A stretch of DNA of 64,000 bases from Paenalicyclobacillus mengziensis. Lineage in GTDB: Bacteria; Bacillota; Bacilli; Alicyclobacillales; Alicyclobacillaceae. Position 1 is the stretch's first letter. Each line of letters begins with the position of its first letter. The notes beneath the pieces are model-generated. The model worked only from the letters and a program-made list of their open reading frames with translations, was not told the DNA's origin and did no database searches. Shown here piece by piece: positions 44,680 to 52,597 of this stretch. The translations under genes were made by a program, and so were the position numbers. Location: assembly GCF_017298635.1 (NCBI RefSeq), contig NZ_CP071182.1:5181675-5245674 (forward strand), in the 5' to 3' direction.

Positions 44680-45819
44680 TCATGCACTTGCAATCTCGTT
44701 CTCATGGCGAATCTCTCTACCACGATCCCGAATGTTTCTTGCACCTACCAAATCATCATTCAGTTTGTAATGGCATTTACGGCACTCGAACCGATGGTTT
44801 TTCTTGTCTCGGTTGGTCCTTTCGGTATGACCGCACTTCGGACACTTTTGGCTGGTGAACTTTGGAGACACGGACAGCACAGGAATTCCTTCTGTCACTG
44901 CTTTATAGCGAATGATGGTTTCCAGTTGTGCAAATGCCCACGAGAACCTCCAATACCGATTTCCTGACCGAACTGTGGTGTTTAAGTTAATGCTGGTCAA
45001 ATCCTCTAAAACAATGCAAGGTTGGTTGCCTGACTCTTTGGCAAACTTGATCACTTCGTTCGCGACTTGATGGTTGATGTCCGTCATAAAACGGTTTTCT
45101 CGCCCTGCAAGTTTCTTGAGTTTCCGCTTTGCAGAACGAGTGCCTTTGCGCTGTAAGTCTTTGCGTTGACGAACAAATCTTGCTTTCTTGTCCTTGATCG
45201 AGCGTCCCTTGAAGAACATTGCTTTGTCATCCTGATTGGTTGCAACAGCCAAGAAGTTCATGCCACGGTCTACACCGATAATGGCATCGCACTCTGTAAG
45301 ATTCGGTTCATCTATGGCACGTTTGACCGTTACATGTAGAGAGTAACCTTTGCGGGTCGGAACCAATTCCGCAGAGCCAAACAGCCAATCTTGACTCAGC
45401 AGATAGGGCAGATAGTTTTCACCCACAAGGAACGGAACCTTGATACGTTTGTCCAGTGTACCGATGGAAACAGTTTGCTCATTCGCTTGTACCGTATAGT
45501 CCCGATTGTACGAATACACCAATTTGCTATGAGAGAAAGAAGCGAGTTTCATTCTCTGATTACTCTTAGCACTGGCGTAGGTACTTGCAACAGCCGAGCA
45601 TACATTACAAGCCATTTGAGATTTAAGACCAAAGTCTTCTCGCAACTGTTTATACACCAATTGTTGCAGTTTCTTAAAGGCGGACAACCCACCATTCTGA
45701 AAGGCGACTTTACTGGTGAAATTGAGGGCGTTTCGATTGGCTTTTAAGGTCATATCTAAGGCTTGTTTTTGTTCAGGAGATACCAAAAGTTTCAATCGTA
45801 ATGTACGAACCAATTCCAT
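44680..45819 (-). CDS. tnpB: TnpB RNA-guided nuclease (IS200/IS605 accessory protein)
   Basis: A 379-residue TnpB with N-terminal OrfB/HTH domain, a RuvC-like core with Asp184 (IIGVDRG), Glu272 (VLEDLTS) and Asp356 (LNDDLVGARNI), and an inserted zinc ribbon CPKCG...CRKCH. All three catalytic acids are present, so it may be an active RNA-guided DNA endonuclease that protects the element by cutting vacated sites. AAAGGCGGTGATCTG lies before the ATG. Confidence 0.9.
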   Translation of the reverse strand: MELVRTLRLKLLVSPEQKQALDMTLKANRNALNFTSKVAFQNGGLSAFKKLQQLVYKQLREDFGLKSQMACNVCSAVASTYASAKSNQRMKLASFSHSKLVYSYNRDYTVQANEQTVSIGTLDKRIKVPFLVGENYLPYLLSQDWLFGSAELVPTRKGYSLHVTVKRAIDEPNLTECDAIIGVDRGMNFLAVATNQDDKAMFFKGRSIKDKKARFVRQRKDLQRKGTRSAKRKLKKLAGRENRFMTDINHQVANEVIKFAKESGNQPCIVLEDLTSINLNTTVRSGNRYWRFSWAFAQLETIIRYKAVTEGIPVLSVSPKFTSQKCPKCGHTERTNRDKKNHRFECRKCHYKLNDDLVGARNIRDRGREIRHENEIASA

Positions 45820-45990
45820 ACCAGATCACCGCCTTTCAGTACATTTATTATACCACGATATTTACTGAAACAAAAACTAAAGCGGCTTTACTCCCCCACA
45901 TACGCTATCGCTTAGAAGTAGGGGACTCCCGCCTCACTGCGTTGAAAACGGAAATAAACATCTAGTTTTTAGCGCCAAAACCCGAAATTT

Positions 45991-47763
45991 TTAGCCTGTG
46001 TGTCCACGTGTATGATTCCGGGCAATCCGGAAGCCAATCTCTTTCGAGGTTGAGGAAGAAACGTTGTCCATTTCAAGTAAATGATGAATGGCTGCCCGAA
46101 TATCCTCCGTACACAGTGTGCGAAAGTCGTGGTTCTCTCTGGTCGACAGCCGATTAATTGCCTCGTTCAGCAGCTTGCGCATCAAGCGCCCGTTGCCCGC
46201 ATGATTCACATTCTGAATATGCTCCAGGAAATAGACCAATTCACCATCTGCCGCTTCTTCATCATCCAGTGCCATATTGTTATCCGCGACCATGCGATGG
46301 AAGATCGCGATCATCTCCGATTTTGCGTAGTCTTCAAAATGTAGCACACTCGTAATTCGGGATCGCAATCCAGGATTGGCATGATCGACAAAATGCTGCA
46401 TTTCATCCGGGTATCCGGCCATGATCACGAGGGTGCCAGGATTATTCTCAAGGCCAAGAATCAACGCTGCACAAGCTTCACTGGAGTACGGATCGTCCGA
46501 AAAGATGCTGTAGGCTTCATCAATAAAAATCACCCCGTTCACGTTTTCGGCAAATATCCGCTCCACTTGTTTGGCTGTCCAACCAACATATTGGCCAATG
46601 AGATCGCTGCGGCTGATCTCTTTGAAGGAATCCGAGCCCAGTAAACCTTCTTCCCGCAAAAGTTGTGCCAATAACCGGGCGGTTACGGTTTTCGCTGTGC
46701 CGGGATTGCCGGAGAATACCAAAGCATTGTGGAACGGTATGCTCGACAGGTTCATTTTCTTGCGCTGCTTTTCATACTTCAACCGACTGACCATCCGCTC
46801 AATGTCTTCTTTCACGCGTTCAAGTCCGATAAGCTGGTGCAGTCTAGTGCGTGCGCTTGGCACCGTGTTCACCGTGTCGTCGATGTTCTGGATTTGGCCC
46901 AGGTTGAGATCCAGTGCTTTATGGAAATCTACCTCTCTGAGCCAACCATCGTCTATCGTCTTATGCCGTATAGCACGCTTGATGTAGGTCGTTAAATCTC
47001 GATCCGTGATTTTGCCATTTTTAAAATCCTTGAGGTTACGAACCAGTTTGTTGGCTTGCGCGTCCTCGTGGAGTTCGTAATTCAATTGTGATAGAACGTA
47101 GCCAAACTGCTGAATATAGTAGTCCTCTGTAGGCATGGATACATTCAAGACTTCATAGTCCAGATTGAACAAGGTCACGTTTTTCTTTTCCGATACCGGC
47201 AGAAATGGATGCGCATCCAGAGAGCCACTGCTTGTAGTGACATAGATTACAAAGCCCGACAAGCTATCTAGCTTCTGATCGATTAAATAAAAGTTGTTCG
47301 AGGTGTCCAGTACGATTTTCGGGAACTTCAACTCCTGCCAGTATGGTTCCTCTTTATCATTCTGCGCGTTCAGGGCCGTTGCAGCTTGACCCCACATAAA
47401 ACCATTTGCTGTGTTTGAACCGTTCAGTTCGGCTGCATGAATCACGGGGACGTTGAGCCTATCCCCATCGATGAAATCCTGGACGAAATCGTCATCGTTC
47501 CATTCATCGTCCTCCATCGCCGCGATGTACTTCTTCACCACGTAAGCTGCCGCTTTTAATCCTTCTTCCTCCGTCGGAGCCAGTATGTAGATCCCCCGCG
47601 TACCTTGTACCTGCAAGTCATCAATGGGTGAAAAATGCTTTGCTTCTTTAAAGTTCTCTTTTAATTCATCATAAGGATTTTGCGGGAGCTCAATAAAGGT
47701 CATTTTTTGATTGAAATAGGGCTCGAGTGACTTTTGTTTCTGTTCCACATTCAGTGTAATCAC
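45991..47763 (-). CDS. CbbX/CfxQ-type AAA+ ATPase, third gene of an unrecognised operon
   Basis: 590 residues. The N-terminal 320 residues are acidic and not recognised. The C-terminal AAA+ domain has Walker A GNPGTAKT, Walker B GVIFIDEA, an arginine finger in GLRSRI and sensor 2 in GNGRLMRKLL, the CbxX/CfxQ/SpoVK pattern used by protein-remodelling ATPases. A GTG at 47763 has AAGGGTGG seven bases upstream; the frame is open to 47943 but overlaps the preceding gene. It lies 19 bases after an 82-residue gene and is probably a motor acting on those small proteins or an unknown target. Confidence 0.8.
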   Translation of the reverse strand: MITLNVEQKQKSLEPYFNQKMTFIELPQNPYDELKENFKEAKHFSPIDDLQVQGTRGIYILAPTEEEGLKAAAYVVKKYIAAMEDDEWNDDDFVQDFIDGDRLNVPVIHAAELNGSNTANGFMWGQAATALNAQNDKEEPYWQELKFPKIVLDTSNNFYLIDQKLDSLSGFVIYVTTSSGSLDAHPFLPVSEKKNVTLFNLDYEVLNVSMPTEDYYIQQFGYVLSQLNYELHEDAQANKLVRNLKDFKNGKITDRDLTTYIKRAIRHKTIDDGWLREVDFHKALDLNLGQIQNIDDTVNTVPSARTRLHQLIGLERVKEDIERMVSRLKYEKQRKKMNLSSIPFHNALVFSGNPGTAKTVTARLLAQLLREEGLLGSDSFKEISRSDLIGQYVGWTAKQVERIFAENVNGVIFIDEAYSIFSDDPYSSEACAALILGLENNPGTLVIMAGYPDEMQHFVDHANPGLRSRITSVLHFEDYAKSEMIAIFHRMVADNNMALDDEEAADGELVYFLEHIQNVNHAGNGRLMRKLLNEAINRLSTRENHDFRTLCTEDIRAAIHHLLEMDNVSSSTSKEIGFRIARNHTRGHTG

Positions 47764-47782
47764 ATAAATTCCACCCTTCGTT

Positions 47783-48031
47783 TTACAAGACTCGAATCGG
47801 AAGCAGATACGCAACGATTTCGTTCGGAGCGACGGATGGACTGCACTGAAAGCTCCAATCGACTCCAGGGTAGATATTTTCGAGTTGGTCCACCGCATGA
47901 TGAAAAGCGATGAGACCGACTTCCTTACCACCAACCAACTCAATGGCTGTCGTTACTTCGTGGGGAATTGGGCTTTTCATCGTCGCCCGATCATCCTCAG
48001 AAACATGGAACACAACTTTCCTCTTCCCCAT
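47783..48031 (-). CDS. Small protein, 82 residues, second gene of the AAA+ operon
   Basis: Starts MGKRKVVFHVSEDDR, a beta strand resembling the first strand of DsrE-like sulfur-relay proteins, then EVGLIAFHHAVDQLENI and a hydrophobic C-terminus. The resemblance is weak. AGGGGAAG lies ten bases before the ATG. Tight spacing to the AAA+ gene indicates co-translation and suggests a partner or substrate. Confidence 0.6.
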   Translation of the reverse strand: MGKRKVVFHVSEDDRATMKSPIPHEVTTAIELVGGKEVGLIAFHHAVDQLENIYPGVDWSFQCSPSVAPNEIVAYLLPIRVL

Positions 48032-48134
48032 CGGCCGGTCACTTCCCCTCTCATATCACCTAACGTAATCGAACAGATTGGTAGTAGGAAATCGTCGAGG
48101 AGTCCCGTGTATGATTGACCATCCCCTATCACGC

Positions 48135-48623
48135 TCAACGTCCAAGAATCATCGATTTAACACCCAGATTGATGCAAAGTCTTTTATAGTCTCGCAAACT
48201 GTGGGCGAATTTTTGCACACTGATTCTCGGCGAAATGCGGTCTCGAACCAGCACAACCCATTCCTTAGCTTCTAGGTCATACTCAACTCTTAAGAGAAAT
48301 CGATCATTTTTCGGATCTTCATACAGCGGGAGCTCCTTCAGAAAATCGGACGGAATTTTCAGCACAATCCACTCCTTGGAACTGGCCAACACCAAAACCG
48401 TCAATTTCGAGCGGTCCATTAAATGCGATCCATTCAGACCAAAAAAGTGCGGTTGGGTCTGTTTGTGCTGCTGACTTTTATAAATCGGTCGCGTTACCGA
48501 AACCAGATACGAGACATTTCCACCCACGAAAAGCTGCCCGTCAATCTGCCTGGGTTCCTGGCCGTTAAAAATCGGTTGCACCAGTTGCGGAATAAATTCG
48601 TGAATGTTTACTTTCGTCTTCAT
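48135..48623 (-). CDS. Hypothetical protein, 162 residues, first gene of the AAA+ operon
   Basis: Mixed alpha/beta soluble protein with no signal peptide (KVNIHEFIPQLVQPIF; LTVLVLASSKEWIVLKIPSD; FLLRVEYDLEAKEWVVLVRD). No family recognised. GGAGA precedes the ATG, and a consensus sigma-A promoter lies about 70-100 bases upstream. It probably works with the 82-residue protein and the AAA+ ATPase. Confidence 0.65.
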   Translation of the reverse strand: MKTKVNIHEFIPQLVQPIFNGQEPRQIDGQLFVGGNVSYLVSVTRPIYKSQQHKQTQPHFFGLNGSHLMDRSKLTVLVLASSKEWIVLKIPSDFLKELPLYEDPKNDRFLLRVEYDLEAKEWVVLVRDRISPRISVQKFAHSLRDYKRLCINLGVKSMILGR

Positions 48624-48693
48624 TCTTCATCGTCTCCTTGGATGGCGCGAAAGATTTTACTGCTTTTTCATAGATTATAAAGCTTTCTTGTAG

Positions 48694-48722
48694 ATAATAA
48701 TAGCTTATATTAGCAGTGTCAA
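48694..48722 (-). promoter_or_regulatory. Strong sigma-A promoter of the AAA+ operon
   Basis: On the minus strand TTGACA (48717-48722) and TATTAT (48694-48699) are separated by exactly 17 bases. The -35 is perfect and the -10 matches five of six. This predicts constitutive expression of the three-gene operon. Confidence 0.7.
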
Positions 48723-49022
48723 GTGACTAGATCCTTTTTTATATTCTTGTTAGATTTTTCGGCCGAAGGTGTGACATTGGTAGGTAAAAGTTGGGGTGTA
48801 CTACAGAACAGCCCGTTGGGAACGGTGCCAATAAATAAACGGGATCGACATGAGCTCACAAGGTCTCAGTTGACCGATGGATGGATTGTACAGGGGATTT
48901 ATGAGATGCTGTGTCCATATGATTTCTGGATGGTGGAGATGAACCTATTGTGTTACACAGGTCAGTTGCACTACCGTCATGCAGTTGGTGATGTTATGTG
49001 TAGCAGCAAGGGGGTTAAGAAA
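48723..49022 (+). other. Intergenic region between divergent units
   Basis: 300 bases with an open frame but no coding character or ribosome binding site in its first part. It should contain the promoter for the 58-residue gene at 49023; no clear -35/-10 pair was found. Confidence 0.3.
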
Positions 49023-49199
49023 ATGGCGACTACGACCATGTTTGATACGTTGCTCTTAAACGAAGAACAAGCTCAAAAAATCATTTCGACTCCACCAAAA
49101 GAGTTAGCTCAATCAACTGTCTTTAACGATGTCACTTTACCTGAGTCTGAGAGAATTGCTCATGCAGCGAAGGTTCTCGCATCGCGCAAATGCAAGTAA
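49023..49199 (+). CDS. 58-residue antitoxin-like protein
   Basis: MATTTMFDTLLLNEEQAQK followed by a polar helix (LPESERIAHAAKVLASRK). AAGGGGG precedes the ATG. It overlaps the next gene, a truncated GNAT acetyltransferase, by ten bases. A small protein coupled to a GNAT enzyme is the arrangement of several acetyltransferase toxin-antitoxin pairs. Antitoxin function is inferred from context only. Confidence 0.6.
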   Translation: MATTTMFDTLLLNEEQAQKIISTPPKELAQSTVFNDVTLPESERIAHAAKVLASRKCK

Positions 49200-49357
49200 T
49201 CAGTCTAGATAGCTTAATTAAGACTGGCGACGAAGAGGGACTAACCACTTATCTCTCTTCTTTTTATTGGCGTAAAAATCGCGACGTGGAGTCATTTTTA
49301 CACAAGAAAGCGATACAGAACGGGCAGGCGAGCTCTACGCCTCGTAAACAGCCGTAG
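49190..49357 (+). pseudogene. 5' fragment of a GNAT acetyltransferase (toxin-like)
   Basis: The first 40 residues (MQVISLDSLIKTGDEEGLTT; FYWRKNRDVESFLHKKAIQ) resemble the N-terminus of Firmicute GNAT acetyltransferases of about 170 residues. Homology ends near 49320 and the frame stops at 49357, where transposase-remnant sequence begins. The acetyl-CoA-binding core is gone, so the gene was truncated by an insertion or deletion. Confidence 0.55.
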
Positions 49358-49439
49358 CAGGAAGAGTGCCACCTTCGGGATGGCTATCCTTGCGCGGACG
49401 TCCCCGCTTCTTGGCGCCATGGCATTGCCATACTTCTTA

Positions 49440-49590
49440 TCTTCACTACGGTCCGTTCGTTGGGCCTGTCGTGTCAGTTCAGCAATTTTCGAGACTTCCA
49501 GAAACAATTCCTTGAAGGTACCCAAGTGACGCTTGCGAAAATCACTGATTGTCCGGAAATCTGGTAATGGCGGATTCGTGTGGTCTCACG
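49440..49590 (-). pseudogene. Internal fragment of an IS1182-like transposase
   Basis: Minus-strand frames give IRHYQIS and, shifted, ISDFRKRHLGTFKELFLEV, which is the 'PDFRTISDFRKRHL' region of IS1182-family transposases. Frameshifts and both ends are missing. It lies against the truncated GNAT gene. Confidence 0.5.
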
Positions 49591-49599
49591 CTCGCCAAA

Positions 49600-50226
49600 T
49601 CATTCGAATACGGCGGTCAATCCTTCGCTGCGGTGCAATTTGAAAAAGGCAACATACTTACGTACACCAGCACTGTCGGCGGGTATTTTTTTCATGACGG
49701 TTTTGTGCCGCTTGAGCAGGTATTTCTTAAGGTCTGCTTTAAAAGGAAAGCCGATGCCAGATGACATGGTAAAGCCTGCGACATCTAGAATTCTGGTGTA
49801 AATGACCAATCCAGGCTCAGTTGTTTGGCTCAGGTGCACGTCGGTGATTGTGATCTTGCCCATTGGCGGATTAAGCAGGTCCTGATAGATGAGTTGGTGC
49901 TCGTCTGGTCTGGTTTCGATTACTTCGAACAGAGAGGTTTTCGAATCGGCCATGGCCTCGAGCAGAGCTGTTTCTTCCGATTTATAAGCGTGCGTGGCCA
50001 TGTACGTATCGAGGACACGCACCTGTCCCAGAACACACTCATAGATAGCCAAATCCATCAGTACCCCGGTTTGATCTTCATCATCAAATACGATGGTGTT
50101 CCCCTGTAAGAGTCCCAGCAAGCGCGCGGCCGCCTGTATGGTGTCTCCTGGTATCGTCTGGAGTATCTTTGTATGCAAATTGAGCAACTTCTGCCGATGG
50201 AATTGGTAGGATTGTATATCTGTCAA
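49600..50226 (-). CDS. Hypothetical protein, 208 residues
   Basis: A soluble, mostly helical protein (FHRQKLLNLHTKILQTIPGD; LMDLAIYECVLGQVRVLDTY) with a beta-rich C-terminal half (VIYTRILDVAGFTMSSGIGF). The probable start is a TTG at 50226 with GGAGGG six bases upstream; an ATG at 50361 would add 45 unlikely residues. Not recognised. The single gene is surrounded by mobile fragments and toxin-antitoxin-like modules. Confidence 0.6.
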   Translation of the reverse strand: MTDIQSYQFHRQKLLNLHTKILQTIPGDTIQAAARLLGLLQGNTIVFDDEDQTGVLMDLAIYECVLGQVRVLDTYMATHAYKSEETALLEAMADSKTSLFEVIETRPDEHQLIYQDLLNPPMGKITITDVHLSQTTEPGLVIYTRILDVAGFTMSSGIGFPFKADLKKYLLKRHKTVMKKIPADSAGVRKYVAFFKLHRSEGLTAVFE

Positions 50227-50441
50227 ATCGGTCCCTCCCCTATAGGGTGTATAAGCTTGTTCGCTCTTAAGCCCCGTAAATGAATGCTTAATGAGGTGCT
50301 GGATCTGAAACGCTTTACGTGTTCGATAGCATGGTATAATTTTGCCAAGAACATGAGGCAACTGTTTGACTGGCTAATACACATTCATGGCTCTGCATGA
50401 TAAGCGGATCATGACAACGCCGTCTGAACGGAGGAAGCCGA

Positions 50442-50861
50442 TTGGATAACACGGAAAAATACTCCCATTGGGAAGACATCGCATCGTATGACTTGGGAAC
50501 AGCCGAAGCTATGTTCGATAGCGGCCGATACTTGTATGTTGTCTTCATGTGCCAGCAAGCAATTGAAAAGTTATCAAAAGGTTTGTACGTATACTACACG
50601 AACCTTGAAGCCACCAGGACGCATAATATCAACATCGTTCTTAGCCCGCTATTTCAAGAAGGTTCTGCATTACATGCGGAAATATCTACTTTCAAGAACC
50701 TGTATGCTCCGTTCTTCGCAGAACTTCTAGCATATTACATCTCAGAACGATATCCATCATACAAGGAAAGGCTTTCGAGTGCCATAGGGCCTGAACAAGC
50801 CAATAGTGTGCTACAACGTACCAAGGAGGCTTTTAAATGGCTGCAATCCCAGAAAAAGTGA
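50442..50861 (+). CDS. HEPN-domain protein (toxin candidate of an HEPN-MNT pair)
   Basis: 139 residues, all helical, with the HEPN opening YDLGTAEAMFDSGRYLYVVF and CQQAIEKLSKGLYVYY. A TTG start follows GGAGGA at seven bases. It overlaps the following nucleotidyltransferase by 25 bases. HEPN proteins of such pairs are usually RNases neutralised by the MNT partner; the exact Arg-x4-6-His motif is not clean here (RTHN), so nuclease activity is uncertain. Confidence 0.85.
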   Translation: MDNTEKYSHWEDIASYDLGTAEAMFDSGRYLYVVFMCQQAIEKLSKGLYVYYTNLEATRTHNINIVLSPLFQEGSALHAEISTFKNLYAPFFAELLAYYISERYPSYKERLSSAIGPEQANSVLQRTKEAFKWLQSQKK

Positions 50862-51163
50862 AACGTACAATCCGCGAATACCTCGAGATGTTAGAAGCGG
50901 AAATCCCTGTAAGCAAGGCGATTCTCTTTGGCTCTGTCGCCAATGGAACCTTCAATGATGGAAGTGACGTGGACTTAGCGATATTCTCCGATCATTTTGA
51001 ACATATGTCACGAGTGGATAGTATTTCCTATTTACTGAAAAAAGCGATTGATTTCCCCATAGACCTTGAGCCGATAGCTTTTACTAACGGGGAATACCAC
51101 GAACGGCTGGGCATTGTTGACGAGATTATCCGAACTGGAATAGAAGTAAAGGACCTCCAATAA
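50837..51163 (+). CDS. MNT-type minimal nucleotidyltransferase (antitoxin candidate)
   Basis: 108 residues with the nucleotidyltransferase signature FGSVANGTFNDGSDVDLAIF (Gly32-Ser33, Asp44, Asp46). In characterised HEPN-MNT systems the MNT enzyme AMPylates the HEPN toxin. GGAGG lies just before the ATG, inside the HEPN gene. The pair appears intact. Confidence 0.87.
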   Translation: MAAIPEKVKRTIREYLEMLEAEIPVSKAILFGSVANGTFNDGSDVDLAIFSDHFEHMSRVDSISYLLKKAIDFPIDLEPIAFTNGEYHERLGIVDEIIRTGIEVKDLQ

Positions 51164-51176
51164 GCACACCGTGAAC

Positions 51177-51527
51177 CTACGACTGCAAGTATCCTCTTTG
51201 TGAACTAGAGAGCATGGAGAATCCGCCCCCGGTTAACGAGGGATATGAATGACGCCCATATGCCTCGTTGAACAACAGGGTAGTCCTTTTGTCAATGACG
51301 GTTCGTGAGCCCTTATTCGAAGCGCGTTTCCAAGAAACTAAACTTCCGATGCTGCTCCTCAGATATCCCCTGAGGGCGCGGCGGAATTTGCTTTGGAATG
51401 GTACAAAGCGCTGTTTAAACCCCTTGCCATGAATCAGGATCTTACCTTCTTTCAACCGAGGAACGTCATCAAGACGAATCCCGACCAACTCAGAGACGCG
51501 AATCCCAGTCTCTAAGCACAGGAGCAT
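51177..51527 (-). pseudogene. Tyrosine recombinase (integrase) fragment
   Basis: MLLCLETGIRVSELVGIRLD carries the first catalytic arginine of XerC/D-like recombinases, followed by HGKGFKQRFVPFQSKFRRAL. After about 60 residues the homology ends, and the His-x-x-Arg and Tyr regions are missing. Fragment of a phage or mobile-element integrase. Confidence 0.65.
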
Positions 51528-51621
51528 AAAATGTAGTGTAAAATGGAATTACAGAGACACTGGGACATTTACGGTATATCGATTGAACATTATGGAGTGA
51601 ATCTAACGAGGAGGGATCGGC

Positions 51622-51904
51622 TTGGACCAGAGAATATTAGAGAAACGGGATCGGATCAACGAGATTACGCAAAATTATGGGGGCGCGGAACGTTCGTGTC
51701 TTTGGGTCTCAACTACGTGGTGACGAGCATTTGGATAGTGATATTGATCTCCTCGTCGAATTCGAAGTGCCTAACTTGTTAGATCGAATAGCCATGAAGA
51801 ATGAACTTGAAGATGAATTGGGGCTACCTGTCGACCTACTCACTGACGAATCTCTGCATCCGCTTTTACGGAATGAAATCCTTGGCGAGGCTCAAGAATT
51901 ATGA
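51622..51904 (+). pseudogene. Frameshifted MNT nucleotidyltransferase
   Basis: From a TTG at 51622 (GAGGAGGG upstream) the frame reads MDQRILEKRDRINEITQNYG, then shifts within a run of five G near 51680. The second frame continues ARNVRVFGSQLRGDEHLDSD and IDLLVEFEVPNLLDRIAMKN to a stop at 51904. One extra G explains the break. It is a MntA-type partner of the DUF86/HEPN remnant that follows. Confidence 0.7.
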
Positions 51905-51990
51905 ACAGGGACAGGCTATATCTAGAGACATTTTGACGGACATCAAAAAGATTGAGTCCTCACAAATTTTCAAATGGTACCGCTCGATGC
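51901..51990 (+). pseudogene. HEPN (DUF86) remnant
   Basis: An ATG overlapping the MNT stop (ATGA) gives MNRDRLYLETF before a stop; with one base shifted it continues LTDIKKIESS, the usual opening of DUF86 HEPN proteins. The rest is lost. Together with the preceding gene it is a decayed second HEPN-MNT module. Confidence 0.5.
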
Positions 51991-52441
51991 CTCTGACATC
52001 CTGGCTTAGGCTACACTTAGGACCTCATTATTCAGGTTTAACTGTGACCCTTCGAGTGCCTTTGCCTTTGCAACATCCCCCCTCGAATCCAGTTTGTTCT
52101 TTCTTCTTCTTCCGGCCATATGCGTCCCATGCTCCTTTAGGGATGTGTGAAGGAACTTCCTTCTCCAACTACAGAGGGAATATCAAACACTCCTCCCAAA
52201 ACAATGCTCGTTTCTTTCATTCCGAGCAATCCACAGTGTCCAGGAGGAATTGTTCATAGATGACATCCTCTCGTACCTTGAAAATGGATCGGGAGGGGAC
52301 TGACCCCTCCGATAACATGTGGCAGCCTCAGTCAAAAATCATCCAGCCGTCATGAGTTTCTTTGGTTTGTGTTCCAGTTGCACCCGAAGCCAAATTCCAT
52401 ATGCAAGGACTGTAGTACCTCAGTATGGGGTTGCACTCATG
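51991..52441. other. Region without intact genes, with a strong hairpin
   Basis: About 450 bases between the HEPN remnant and a recombinase fragment. A perfect-looking hairpin, ATCGG-AGGGG/CCCCT-CCGAT with a 5-base loop and one bulged G, lies at 52288-52313. No T-run follows on either strand, so it may be an element end rather than a terminator. Nothing else recognised. Confidence 0.35.
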
Positions 52442-52573
52442 TCCTCTGTAGATCCACATGACAAACGTAGTGGTCAATGGTATCCAAGCACGATTCGTTA
52501 CATTTTGGACAACAACAAATATAATGTAAAGGGCCATCTCGTCGAGGTGCAGAAAAAGCATTACACATTATGA
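52442..52573 (+). pseudogene. Serine recombinase fragment
   Basis: In-frame DPHDKRSGQWYPSTIRYILD followed by NNKYNVKGH resembles the recombinase domain of large serine recombinases (typical GKWYPSTVRYIL...Y-G). Nothing before or after matches. It is a remnant next to the start of the LacI gene. Confidence 0.45.
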
Positions 52574-52597
52574 AAAATCGACAGGAGGTACGGAAGT

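Larger units (their letters stand above)
44530..45950 (-). mobile_element. Solitary tnpB element of the IS200/IS605 superfamily
   Basis: tnpB is flanked by imperfect subterminal palindromes sharing the core TACGCTA-CGCTTAGA: one at 45893-45924 (CCCC/GGGG stem) before the gene, one at 44544-44569 (CCGCCT/AGGCGG stem) after it. These are the left and right end hairpins expected of IS605-type elements. No tnpA is present, so movement would need a transposase in trans. Outer boundaries are approximate. Confidence 0.7.

Noticed and set aside
48723..49022. N-terminal extension of the 58-residue gene
   Set aside because: No ribosome binding site at 48723, the sequence overlaps the divergent promoter, and a strong site precedes ATG 49023.
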